Shown here: piece after piece, positions 1 through 8,124 of the stretch | Layout of the letters: each line of letters begins with the position of its first letter | Numbering within the stretch: position 1 is the first letter of the stretch | From: Syntrophaceae bacterium UBA7520 | GTDB lineage: Bacteria; Desulfobacterota; Syntrophia; Syntrophales; Smithellaceae | Direction of reading: 5' to 3' | Assembly (NCBI GenBank): GCA_002478265.1 | Contig: DLNC01000005.1 | Location: forward strand, 1-37,995 | DNA: 37,995 nt | The notes under the pieces: model-generated | Told to the model about the DNA's origin: nothing | Databases searched by the model: none | Seen by the model: the letters and a program-made list of their open reading frames with translations, nothing else | Program-made: the position numbers and the translations under genes

Positions 1-622
1 TTCCTGAAGGGGGTGCATTACCATTTTCGTTACTTTCGCGTCCGTAATTGGCCAACACCACCAACGCGCTTAACTGATCCGGATTGACAAAAAAATGATG
101 GCCTGCGGCTTCTCTTTTCTGTTATCCAGATAATCAAGCGGCTTAAAAACAACGTATGGCTTTGGTATATTAGCAATCGGCAGATTACTGATAAATTTTT
201 CCACCAAGATCGGAGATTTGATGTAACGCTCGTCGTGCAAAAAATTATCATACGTTTTCTCGCGCAAAAAAGGCTTTATCTTTTAAGCTGTTTCCGTGCC
301 ACCCGCTCTCTTCTCGTTGCCTGATGAAAGAAAACGACAAAATCCGTTTTCGCCGCCGGGATAATTTTGTATTGATTGCCAAAACCCAGACCCACGCCAC
401 CGCCGATGCACCAAAATTTCTTGTCGTCTGCCACCAACGTTTTACCCTTGGCCGCTTGAATCGCCAGCCGCATGACACATCCTCATTTGCCTTCGGCAAA
501 CTGTAGGGCATCCGCGGGTTTTTATCAGCCCAGATCAGCGCGACCGGATGATATTTTAGACCGATAGCTTGGACAAGCTGGCTATCCATGCAACCCTGCT
601 GCGCAATAATGTAAAAATCCAT
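1..622 (-). pseudogene. Decayed DUF169-family (COG2043) gene, cut by the window edge
   Basis: Pieces of one DUF169-like protein can be read by moving between frames. The first frame has the N-terminus, ending near IGLKYHPVALIWADK. The next has DALQFAEGK, a stop, then GCVMRLAIQAAKGKT and GGGVGLGFGNQYK. The third has SGNEKRAGGTETA, a stop, then KPFLREKTYDNFLHDERY. The last has FVNPDQLSALVVLANYGRE. I count three frameshifts, near 520 (A-run), 335 and 105 (7-T run), and two in-frame stops: TGA near 483, where family members have Trp before GCVM, and TAA near 280. Substitution stops plus indels in about 600 bp argue for a real pseudogene rather than read error. The family's function is poorly defined and I assign none. 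The start could be 622 or the internal Met at 589. The gene lies 41 nt after the flavoprotein gene and its 3' end is outside the window. Confidence 0.8.
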
Positions 623-663
623 AAATTTTTTGGCAGAATTTTTACATCATTTTCCGCTTTTGA

Positions 664-2028
664 TTACAAGCTATTCGAGCAATATTCTTTCACCCAGGCG
701 TGTGCCGCCATTTGCACCGGATCCCATGGAGTGCTCAAAGGAGGTGTGTAACTTAAATCCAATTTATCGATATCCGCCACTTTCATGCCGTGATAGAGCG
801 CAGCGGCTAAAACATCAATACGCTTGGCAACCTGAGAAGACCGATGGCCGACCATTTGCGCTCCCAGCAATTTGCCTGTTTGCCGATCCCCGGTAATGCG
901 AATAATGATTTGACGCGCATCCGGGTAATAGACTTTATGATCCCACGCTGCGCACTGCGCTGTCGCCGGCATAAATCCGGCAGACGCTGCCTCCGTTTCG
1001 CGCAATCCTGTTTTTGCGGCCACTGCATTAAATACTGCCACTACCTGAGTGCCTAAACTGCCTTCGTAGCCGGCGTCGCCTCCCGCCATATTCTCCCCGG
1101 CAATCCGACCCTGTTTATGAGAGGTTGAACCGAGAGGCAGATAAACATTTTTTCTCACAATCCTGTGCCAAGTTTCCGCGCAATCGCCGGCGGCGTAAAT
1201 ATCCGGCAAATTGGTTTTCATTTGCCGATCCACATTTATTGCTCCACTTATCCCCAGCGCCACCCCCGCCGTTGCCGCAATGCTGATGTTCGGCTTAACT
1301 CCCGCAGCGACAATTACCAAATCAGCGGACAGGTTTTCTCCTCTTTTGTTTATGATGAAAAGGCCGTTATTGCTGCGTATAATTTCTTTTACTTCATGAT
1401 GCGTTTTTACAATTACATCATTCTTCTCCAATTCCTTTTTTATATAACTGGCGAGTTCCGCATCCAGCGTCGTAAGCACTGAAGGAGCATATTCCAATAC
1501 AGTCACCTGGATTCCCCGCTTCACCAGGGCATCAGCCATTTCCATTCCGATATAGCCACCGCCGATAACAGCGGCTGATTTCACCTGATGTTGCGATAAA
1601 TATTTCTGGATTTTTAAACCATCGCCGATCCACCGCAAGAAAAATACGCCTTCATTTTCCACGCCTTTAATTTGAGGGATAAGAGAAATCCCACCTGTGG
1701 CCAGAAGCAACCGGTCATAAATCAATTCGGAAAACGCGCCATTCTGCTCAGCATAAGCGATTATTCTCTTTTGAGGATTAATAAATTTAATTTTCTTGCC
1801 CAGTAAAAGCTGAATGCCATTTTTCTCAATTTCAGGAATAGTCCTATGCGCTAATTTGCGCCAGTCAGAAACCTCTGAACTGATCAAAAACGGAAGTCCA
1901 CAAATGCTGAAATTCGGATAATAATCAGCGTCAATTACCTTTACAGCAGAATCCGGTCTTATCTCTTTTATACGGAGCGCCGCGCTGATTCCAGCATCAC
2001 TGGCGCCGATGATCAGGTGCTTTTCCAA
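664..2028 (-). CDS. CoA-disulfide reductase-like FAD/NAD(P)-dependent oxidoreductase
   Basis: This 454-residue protein is a two-dinucleotide-fold flavoprotein of the CoA-disulfide reductase/NADH oxidase group (COG0446). The FAD-binding N-terminus has GASDAG at residues 8-13. The single redox Cys43 lies in the group's SxCGLP motif. The NAD(P)H fold has GGGYIG at 156-161, and the second FAD motif YAAGDCAE is at about 278-285. A C-terminal dimerisation domain follows. Members reduce CoA disulfide, persulfide, polysulfide or oxygen, and sequence alone does not choose between these. The start is TTG, with AGGA about 8 nt upstream. It begins only 5 nt after the phoR stop, so co-transcription with the Pho operon is likely. 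The assignment to the family is secure; the substrate is not. Confidence 0.88.
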   Translation of the reverse strand: MEKHLIIGASDAGISAALRIKEIRPDSAVKVIDADYYPNFSICGLPFLISSEVSDWRKLAHRTIPEIEKNGIQLLLGKKIKFINPQKRIIAYAEQNGAFSELIYDRLLLATGGISLIPQIKGVENEGVFFLRWIGDGLKIQKYLSQHQVKSAAVIGGGYIGMEMADALVKRGIQVTVLEYAPSVLTTLDAELASYIKKELEKNDVIVKTHHEVKEIIRSNNGLFIINKRGENLSADLVIVAAGVKPNISIAATAGVALGISGAINVDRQMKTNLPDIYAAGDCAETWHRIVRKNVYLPLGSTSHKQGRIAGENMAGGDAGYEGSLGTQVVAVFNAVAAKTGLRETEAASAGFMPATAQCAAWDHKVYYPDARQIIIRITGDRQTGKLLGAQMVGHRSSQVAKRIDVLAAALYHGMKVADIDKLDLSYTPPLSTPWDPVQMAAHAWVKEYCSNSL

Positions 2029-2033
2029 CTTAA

Positions 2034-3779
2034 TTATCCTTGAAAATAAGGAAAAAACAATGAAACGGTTGTGCCGCGACCGAGTGCGCTTTTTATTTCC
2101 ATGCGACCGCCATGCGCAACCATCAGATGCTTCACGATGGAGAGTCCCAATCCTGTGCCTCCCAAATCGCGGGAGCGTGTTTTATCCACGCGATAGAAGC
2201 GCTCACCTAACCTCTGTATTTCTTCTTTTGGTATGCCTGTCCCCGTATCAGTTATATCAACAATCACGCCTCCTTTTGTTTCCGAGGCATTAATCGTTAC
2301 CTCGCCGTTTTCTTGCGTAAATTTTACGGCGTTATCCAATATATTGACAAATATCTGCATAAGGCGATCCTTATCGCCTCTGATCGTTTTCATTCTCTGC
2401 GTCATGCCGTTTATTATCTTTATCTTTTTTTCCTGAGCTTTCCTTTCCAGCAATGGAATAACACCGCCGATTACCTCCGAAAGATCAATGTCTTCATGTT
2501 TGAAGCTCATTTCTCCCAATTCAATTTTCGATATGGTCATCAAGTCTTCCACAAGGCGATTGAGCCTTTGCGCCTGATTCAGCATAATGGATACAAACTT
2601 GTTTATATCTTCGGTATTCTTGACTTTTCCTGATTTGATCGTTTCCAGATAACCGATAATGGCCGTCAGCGGCGTGCGTATTTCATGCGTCACATTGGCA
2701 ACAAAATCCGTGCGGATCATTTCCAGTTTTCTGAGTCGCGTTATATCATGAAAAACCACCATCGCTTTCTCGCTTTCATTTGCGCCGTGAAAAGGAGAAA
2801 TGCTCACTTTAGTGATGACCGGATCTGCATCTCCCAGCGTGACTTCGCCGGAAACAGCACTCCTCGTTTCTTTGAACTTTTTATACAAATCCAATAATTC
2901 CAGATTACGCAGTGCCTCCATCAATGTTTTGCCAAATATATTATCGTATTTCTGATTAAGAATATTGTTGATTGCCGGACTGATAAATTCAATCTTTTCT
3001 TCTTCATTCAGAATTAACACGCCCTCATTGATGCTGGTAATGGCGGTCATTAATTTGCTTTTTTCTTCATTGGCCAGCCTGATTTGGTTTTTCAGTTCTT
3101 CGACAAGGTAATTGATATTATCGGCGAGTTTTCTTGTTTCGTCGGAAGTATGAAGCAGTATGGCGCTGGCCTGCTGCCCCTGCCTTAATTTTCTTGTTAC
3201 TTTTTCCATTAAGCGGATAGGCGCGGCAAGACGATATGATATAAAAAGAGCGGTAAGCAGAGATATTATGGCCAAAATTACGATGGTCACAAAAATAGAT
3301 TGATAAACCTTTTCTATAAAATCTTTTACGTCCTGCAAGGGGCGGGCAAGGCGAATATATCCCATGATTTTGTTGTCTCTTTTTACCGGGGCGGCAATGT
3401 AGAGCATATCCACATTAAGGGAATTGCTGAAACGAACCGATCTGCCGTATCCTTTGACCCTTGATTCCTGAACCTCCGGTCTGTGCAAATGGTTGTCCAG
3501 GTCTTTAACCTCTTTTTCCGAATCCGCCAGGACGCTGCCCGACGCATCAATAAGCGTTACCCGGGAATTAGATATCTGCGATATCCTGTTTAACTGCGCA
3601 GACACCTCCGAAAGTGATTGCAAATCAACCAATGCCACATAAGCTTTCAGCTCGGCTTCAACTTTAGAAATCAGAACTTTTTTTATTTCGTCCTTTATCA
3701 AAAGGTCCAAAACAAAAAAGGAAACGGTAATAATAACTAAATAGGAGAAAAATATTTTAAGAAACAGGTTTTTCTTCAT
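2034..3779 (-). CDS. phoR: Phosphate-regulon sensor histidine kinase PhoR
   Basis: This is a 581-residue membrane-bound histidine kinase. A first membrane helix lies at about residues 8-27, an extracytoplasmic sensor region at 28-160 and a second helix at 161-182. A HAMP-like segment (183-235), a PAS domain (about 245-350) and the kinase core follow. The phospho-acceptor is His365 in HEIRTPL. The N-box DNAVKFT is at about 482-488, and the ATP-lid glycine motifs are DTGTGIP (511-517) and GGTGLGL (540-546). The layout is that of the longer PhoR/WalK-type kinases with a true extracytoplasmic domain, unlike E. coli PhoR. It lies 11 nt after phoU, and its presumed partner PhoB is at the other end of the locus. 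PhoR should phosphorylate PhoB under phosphate limitation. Confidence 0.93.
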   Translation of the reverse strand: MKKNLFLKIFFSYLVIITVSFFVLDLLIKDEIKKVLISKVEAELKAYVALVDLQSLSEVSAQLNRISQISNSRVTLIDASGSVLADSEKEVKDLDNHLHRPEVQESRVKGYGRSVRFSNSLNVDMLYIAAPVKRDNKIMGYIRLARPLQDVKDFIEKVYQSIFVTIVILAIISLLTALFISYRLAAPIRLMEKVTRKLRQGQQASAILLHTSDETRKLADNINYLVEELKNQIRLANEEKSKLMTAITSINEGVLILNEEEKIEFISPAINNILNQKYDNIFGKTLMEALRNLELLDLYKKFKETRSAVSGEVTLGDADPVITKVSISPFHGANESEKAMVVFHDITRLRKLEMIRTDFVANVTHEIRTPLTAIIGYLETIKSGKVKNTEDINKFVSIMLNQAQRLNRLVEDLMTISKIELGEMSFKHEDIDLSEVIGGVIPLLERKAQEKKIKIINGMTQRMKTIRGDKDRLMQIFVNILDNAVKFTQENGEVTINASETKGGVIVDITDTGTGIPKEEIQRLGERFYRVDKTRSRDLGGTGLGLSIVKHLMVAHGGRMEIKSALGRGTTVSLFFPYFQG

Positions 3780-3790
3780 TGTCGTCTCTT

Positions 3791-4474
3791 TCAGTCGGCT
3801 GACTGTTCCTGATGACGGACTGATTCACCCGTGACCATATAGGTAACCATATCGGCTATGCCTTTAGAGTGATCCGCTATGCGCTCCAGGTTTTTCGAAA
3901 CCTGCATAATATAGATGGCTCTTTGAATCGTCTTTGAATCATTGAGCATGAAAGTCAGCAACTCACGGAATATCTGCTCGTTTAAATCGTCAACAATTTG
4001 CTCCTGCTGCCGGACTTTCTCCGCTAATTCCAAATTTTCATTAATAAATGAATCCAGCGAGTTTCTGATCATCTCGATGACCATACCGGACATGCGCGGC
4101 AAATCTATATATGGCTTCAGTTTCGGCTCTTCATTGAGCTGAATAGCTTTTTCCGCGATATTCACCGCCATGTCACCGATGCGCTCCAGATGCCCGGTAA
4201 TTTTTATGGCCGTGGTAATAAATCGTAAATCGATGGCGGTCGGCTGGCGAAGGGCCAGAATACGGATGCACTTTTCCTCAAGTTGAGCGTCGCACCTGTC
4301 TATTTCGTCATCCGCGCTGATTACCTTTTGGGCCAGGGCCGAATCCCTTTCAGTTAAAGATTCCATGGCCATCTTGATGCTTTTTTCGGTCAACGTGCCC
4401 ATGTAAATCAAATCATTTTTAATTTCCTGCAGCTCTTTTTCGTAATGGGAACTGGTGTGTCTTCTTTCTTCCAT
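3791..4474 (-). CDS. phoU: Phosphate transport system regulator PhoU
   Basis: The 227-residue protein has the all-helical tandem PhoU architecture of two three-helix bundles, roughly residues 15-105 and 120-210. Each bundle carries a conserved acidic, metal-binding type segment (ERIGDMAVNIAE in the first, ERIADHSKGIADM in the second). PhoU is a cytoplasmic dimer that connects the PstSCAB transporter to PhoR and damps signalling and uptake when phosphate is ample. The start ATG has GGAGG immediately upstream (GGAGGATAAG-ATG). It lies 20 nt after pstB and 11 nt before phoR, the usual place in pst operons. Length and motifs are normal. Confidence 0.95.
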   Translation of the reverse strand: MEERRHTSSHYEKELQEIKNDLIYMGTLTEKSIKMAMESLTERDSALAQKVISADDEIDRCDAQLEEKCIRILALRQPTAIDLRFITTAIKITGHLERIGDMAVNIAEKAIQLNEEPKLKPYIDLPRMSGMVIEMIRNSLDSFINENLELAEKVRQQEQIVDDLNEQIFRELLTFMLNDSKTIQRAIYIMQVSKNLERIADHSKGIADMVTYMVTGESVRHQEQSAD

Positions 4475-4494
4475 CTTATCCTCCGGTTATAATA

Positions 4495-5253
4495 TCAGCC
4501 AAATCTTCCGGTTATATAATCCTCTGTTTGCTTGACATCCGGTTTGGTGAATATTTTTTCTGTTTTATTATATTCAATCAGGTTACCCAGATAAAAGAAA
4601 GCGGTTTCGTCGGAAATACGGGCGGCCTGCTGCATGTTATGCGTGACAATGATAATTGTGTAATCCTTCTTTAACTCTTCGATTAGTTCCTCAATTTTCG
4701 CCGTGGAAATCGGATCGAGGGCTGATGTCGGCTCATCCATCAACAATATATCCGGTTTCATCGCTAGGGCGCGGGCGATACACAGACGCTGCTGCTGGCC
4801 GCCGGAAAGCTTCATTGCCGATTGGTTTAAAATATCCTTTACTTCGTCCCACAATACCGCCTGCTTCAGAGTTTGCTCTACTAACATATTGATATCACCG
4901 GTATTACTGGCTGTGAGTTTAGGACCATATGCGATATTGTTATAAATTGTTTTCGGAAAAGGATTAGGTTTTTGAAAAACCATGCCGATTTTCTTGCGGA
5001 TTTCGACCGGATCGATATCCGGAGAATAAATGTTTTTTCCTTCGTAAATTATATCGCCTTCGACGCGCGTATCATCGATCAGGTCGTTCATTCTGTTTAA
5101 CAGCCGCAAGAGGGTTGATTTACCGCAGCCGGATGGGCCGATAAGCGCCGTAACCTTGTTTTTACGAAAATTCATGGTGATATCCGTCAGGGCACGGTTT
5201 TGCCCGTAATAGAAATTTACGTTGTTCAGACTGATAATAACATTTGCATCCAT
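4495..5253 (-). CDS. pstB: Phosphate ABC transporter ATPase PstB
   Basis: PstB is the cytoplasmic ATPase driving high-affinity phosphate import through PstC and PstA. The 252-residue protein has Walker A GPSGCGKST at residues 39-47, Q-loop around VFQKPNPFP (92-100), ABC signature LSGGQQQ at 149-155, Walker B ILLMDE at 169-174 and the H-loop His in VTHNMQQ. The chosen ATG has AGGTGG 6 nt upstream and lies 2 nt after the pstA stop. A GTG three codons earlier would overlap pstA and is less likely. The protein is complete and of normal length. Confidence 0.96.
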   Translation of the reverse strand: MDANVIISLNNVNFYYGQNRALTDITMNFRKNKVTALIGPSGCGKSTLLRLLNRMNDLIDDTRVEGDIIYEGKNIYSPDIDPVEIRKKIGMVFQKPNPFPKTIYNNIAYGPKLTASNTGDINMLVEQTLKQAVLWDEVKDILNQSAMKLSGGQQQRLCIARALAMKPDILLMDEPTSALDPISTAKIEELIEELKKDYTIIIVTHNMQQAARISDETAFFYLGNLIEYNKTEKIFTKPDVKQTEDYITGRFG

Positions 5254-5255
5254 TT

Positions 5256-6143
5256 TTACCACCTTTTATGTCTTCTCATATAACCGCGGATAAGTATCGC
5301 AATCAAATTGATGCCTAAAACCACAGCGACTAGAACCAGTACTGTTCCATACTGAATCGGCCTGGTGGCTTCAATATTTGTCCCAGCCGTCGCCAACACA
5401 TAGATATGATAAGGCAGCGCCATTACCTCGTCAAAAATCGATCCGGGCAATTTTGCCGTAAAGTATGCCGCGGCAGTAAACATGATCGGCGCTGTCTCGC
5501 CCGCGGCGCGGCCGATTCCCAAAATAGAACCCGTGAGGATACCCGGCAAGGCATTGGGAAGAACGATACGATAAATTGTCTGCCATTTGGAAACGCCTAA
5601 AGCAAGGGATGCCTCGCGGAATGTCTGCGGCACAGATTTGAGCGCCTCTTCGGATGCTCCGATAATTGTCGGCAATATCAAAAAGCCCAGCGTTAATGAA
5701 CCGGCAAGGATGCTGGAACCAAATTTAAACAAAATAACAAAGAAAGCCAGACCGAATAACCCAAACACCACGGAAGGTACACCAGCCAAACAATTTATAC
5801 CGACTTTAATAAAACGGATCATCTTTCCCTGCTTGGCGTACTCAGTTAAATATATAGCGGAAGCGACACCCAGCGGTAAGCCTATGGAAATAGCTCCCAC
5901 AGTAAGATAAATTGTGCCCAGGATAGCAGGCATAATGCCGCCTTTGGTCATGGAGTGCGTTGGCGGTTTTGAGATAAATTCCCAACTGATGACGGAAAGC
6001 CCATTATACAAAATATAAAAAATAATGCCGCCTAAAGCCAGGGTAATGATCAGGGCGGAAGCGCGCAAAAGGCCAAAAAAAGCGGATTGCCTGAAATAGC
6101 GCCATTTCATCTGATTAATCTGATTATTAATAGCATGCTTCAT
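5256..6143 (-). CDS. pstA: Phosphate ABC transporter permease PstA
   Basis: PstA is one of two inner-membrane permeases of the phosphate importer. The 295-residue protein has about six hydrophobic helices, the first at about residues 25-50. The BPD-type cytoplasmic loop that contacts PstB is visible (EASLALGVSKWQTIYRIVLP), followed by the GRAAGETAP segment typical of Pst permeases. It ends in a basic RRHKRW tail. The start is 11 nt after the pstC stop with only a weak ribosome site (AGGT), so translational coupling to pstC is plausible. Met12 is an alternative start. No lesion is seen. Confidence 0.95.
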   Translation of the reverse strand: MKHAINNQINQMKWRYFRQSAFFGLLRASALIITLALGGIIFYILYNGLSVISWEFISKPPTHSMTKGGIMPAILGTIYLTVGAISIGLPLGVASAIYLTEYAKQGKMIRFIKVGINCLAGVPSVVFGLFGLAFFVILFKFGSSILAGSLTLGFLILPTIIGASEEALKSVPQTFREASLALGVSKWQTIYRIVLPNALPGILTGSILGIGRAAGETAPIMFTAAAYFTAKLPGSIFDEVMALPYHIYVLATAGTNIEATRPIQYGTVLVLVAVVLGINLIAILIRGYMRRHKRW

Positions 6144-6154
6144 GTTGCTTATAC

Positions 6155-7042
6155 CTAAAGCGTTGCGGAACCTGTCTGCTTAAACTTATGCGAAACGTAA
6201 TCGGCAATAATATTAAATGTTAATGTCAGAAAAAATAAAACCATACCCGTGGCAAAAAGAGCGTGATAATGAGCGCTGCGATAGGGAGTTTCTCCCATTT
6301 CCGCCGCGATGCTGGCCGGCATAGGCCGCACGGAATCAAAAATACTCTCCGGAATCGCGGCGGAGCCCCCCGCCACCATCAATACCACCATCGTCTCACC
6401 AATCGCCCTGGCCATTCCCAGCATCACCGCCGTGGATATACCAGACAAAGCGGCGGGAAATATTACTTTGATAATGGTCTCATATTTTGTCGCGCCCAGC
6501 GCGTAAGAAGCTTCTTTAAATTCTTGCGGCACGGCGTAGAGAGCGTCTTCCGATATGCTGGATATTGTTGGTATTGCCATGAGCGCGAGAATAACTGAAG
6601 CGTTGACTATATTGAGACCGGTGGGAAGATCAAAAGTTTCCTGCAGTATTGGAGCCACCACAACCATGCCGAAGAAACCCAGAACAACAGAGGGAAGACC
6701 GGCCAAAAGCTCAATGACCGATTTTAGTATTTCCTTTATTGCCCGCGGAGCTATCTCGGAAATATATATTGCCGCCAAAACCCCCAGCGGCACGGCGATT
6801 AGCGTGGCGAAAAAAGTGACAACGAATGAACCTACAATAAGGGGAAAGATGCCGAAATCGGGCGGATCATATGTCGGATACCACTCCATACCGAAAACAA
6901 AATTTTTGAAAGAAACAACTTTGAATATCGGCAGGCCTTCCCGGAAAAGAGAAAAAACAATCATCGCCAGAACAATTACCGAAACGAGGGCGAAGATAAA
7001 AAAAATGTATTTGATAAATATCTCTTTTGCCTGACGTGTCAT
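6155..7042 (-). CDS. pstC: Phosphate ABC transporter permease PstC
   Basis: PstC pairs with PstA to form the transmembrane channel of the phosphate importer. The 295-residue protein has an N-terminal helix at about residues 12-32 and five more hydrophobic segments. The EAA-type loop (EASYALGATKYETIIKVIFP) is followed by GMARAIGETMVV, which is diagnostic for PstC. GGA lies a few bases before the ATG. A 132-nt gap containing a strong hairpin separates it from pstS, so pstC and the genes below it are probably made at lower levels than pstS. Length is at the short end of, but within, the family. Confidence 0.95.
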   Translation of the reverse strand: MTRQAKEIFIKYIFFIFALVSVIVLAMIVFSLFREGLPIFKVVSFKNFVFGMEWYPTYDPPDFGIFPLIVGSFVVTFFATLIAVPLGVLAAIYISEIAPRAIKEILKSVIELLAGLPSVVLGFFGMVVVAPILQETFDLPTGLNIVNASVILALMAIPTISSISEDALYAVPQEFKEASYALGATKYETIIKVIFPAALSGISTAVMLGMARAIGETMVVLMVAGGSAAIPESIFDSVRPMPASIAAEMGETPYRSAHYHALFATGMVLFFLTLTFNIIADYVSHKFKQTGSATL

Positions 7043-7106
7043 TTTTTCCAGTTATGCCTCTGACAAAACAATATATTTGGCTTCGCCAATTAATGAATAA
7101 AAGTTC

Positions 7107-7140
7107 TGCAGCGGCTTATACATCATTTTAAGCCGCTGCA
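7107..7140 (-). terminator. Strong hairpin between pstS and pstC (partial terminator or 3' stabiliser)
   Basis: A perfect 12-bp inverted repeat (TGCAGCGGCTTA at 7107-7118, TAAGCCGCTGCA at 7129-7140) encloses a 10-nt loop. On the minus strand it lies 34 nt after the pstS stop and is followed by GAACTTTTATT, a weak T-tract. It would act as a leaky terminator or protect the pstS message from 3' decay, giving more binding protein than permease. Whether it terminates is inferred; the repeat is seen directly. Confidence 0.75.
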
Positions 7141-7174
7141 AAACCTTTTTCTTCTTTTTACTTTTTTAAAATAA

Positions 7175-8002
7175 TTATTTTAAAGAAATCATCGGAACAT
7201 AGCCGACTTTACCAACAATTTTCTGCCCTTCTTTTGACTTAAGAAACGCGATAAATTTGGCGATTTCGCCGACCGGTTCGCCATTAGTATAAACATAAAG
7301 CTCCCTCGACAAAGGGTATTCTTTGGAAAGAGCAGTTTCCGCCGTTCCTTTCACACCATTTACTGAAAGAGCTTTTACGTTTTTATTTAGATAACCAATG
7401 CCGACATATGCTATAGCGTAACGATTTTTGGCGACGGCAGTAGTGACCGCACCACTGGAAGCCAGCATTTGGGCGCGCGGTGTAACCTTTGTTTTTTTCA
7501 TCACAAAATGATCCCAGGATTCAAATGTTCCGGATGAAGAATCACGCGAAATGGCAACAATCCTGAGGTCTTCACCTCCCACTTCTTTCCAATTGGTGAT
7601 ATTGCCCTGATAGATTTGACTCAATTGATCAATAGTTAAATTGGACACTTTGTTTCGCGGATGAACAATGGGGATCAGAGCATCATGAGCAATGACATGT
7701 TCGACCGGATTTCCCCCTCTGGTTTTGGCCAATTCTATTTCCTCTTTCTTTATTTCCCTGGAGGACATGGCAATGTCCGTGGTCTTATCAATAATTGCCT
7801 TGATTCCCTCGCCGGAGCCGCCGCCGGAAACAGATATCTGCACACCCGGATTGGCTTTCATATAGGCCTCAACAGCGGCCTGCATGATCGGTAAAACAGT
7901 TGTCGAACCCTTGATTACAATTGAATCTGCGGCAAAACTAACAGAAGCCATCAGCAGAAAGGCTGCCGCCGCGCACACAGATTTTTTAAACATTTTGAAC
8001 AT
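7175..8002 (-). CDS. pstS: Periplasmic phosphate-binding protein PstS
   Basis: PstS captures phosphate in the periplasm and hands it to PstCA. The 275-residue precursor has a signal peptide: basic start MFKMFKK, hydrophobic core to about residue 20, and likely cleavage after Ala24 (SFA/ADS). The mature part begins IVIKGSTTVLPIMQA and carries the phosphate-loop motifs SGGGSGEG and RDSSSGTFESWDHF. This is the compact PstS type of about 270 residues. GGAGG lies about 7 nt before the ATG, and Met4 is a possible alternative start. A PHO box is 47 nt upstream, and a strong hairpin follows the gene. Confidence 0.96.
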   Translation of the reverse strand: MFKMFKKSVCAAAAFLLMASVSFAADSIVIKGSTTVLPIMQAAVEAYMKANPGVQISVSGGGSGEGIKAIIDKTTDIAMSSREIKKEEIELAKTRGGNPVEHVIAHDALIPIVHPRNKVSNLTIDQLSQIYQGNITNWKEVGGEDLRIVAISRDSSSGTFESWDHFVMKKTKVTPRAQMLASSGAVTTAVAKNRYAIAYVGIGYLNKNVKALSVNGVKGTAETALSKEYPLSRELYVYTNGEPVGEIAKFIAFLKSKEGQKIVGKVGYVPMISLK

Positions 8003-8048
8003 AATAGTTTCCTCCTTGATTAAATTGGAAGAACACTACCGCACAAAT

Positions 8049-8077
8049 GTTACAATTTGATGACAGCAAAGTGAAAA
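8049..8077 (-). promoter_or_regulatory. PHO box: three tandem PhoB-type 7-mers upstream of pstS
   Basis: Read on the minus strand, three 7-mers at 11-bp spacing are TTTTCAC, CTGTCAT and TTGTAAC, separated by the 4-nt A/T-rich spacers TTTG and CAAA. The middle repeat matches the enterobacterial PhoB half-site CTGTCAT, and the outer two are looser matches. About 10 nt downstream is a poor -10-like TAGTGT, as expected for a PhoB-activated promoter in which the box replaces the -35. The box ends 46 nt before the pstS start codon. Binding by the PhoB encoded just upstream is inferred. Confidence 0.72.
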
Positions 8078-8124
8078 GGTCGATAAATTATCTGATATGA
8101 CGATATATTTGCAATCTTTTGATT

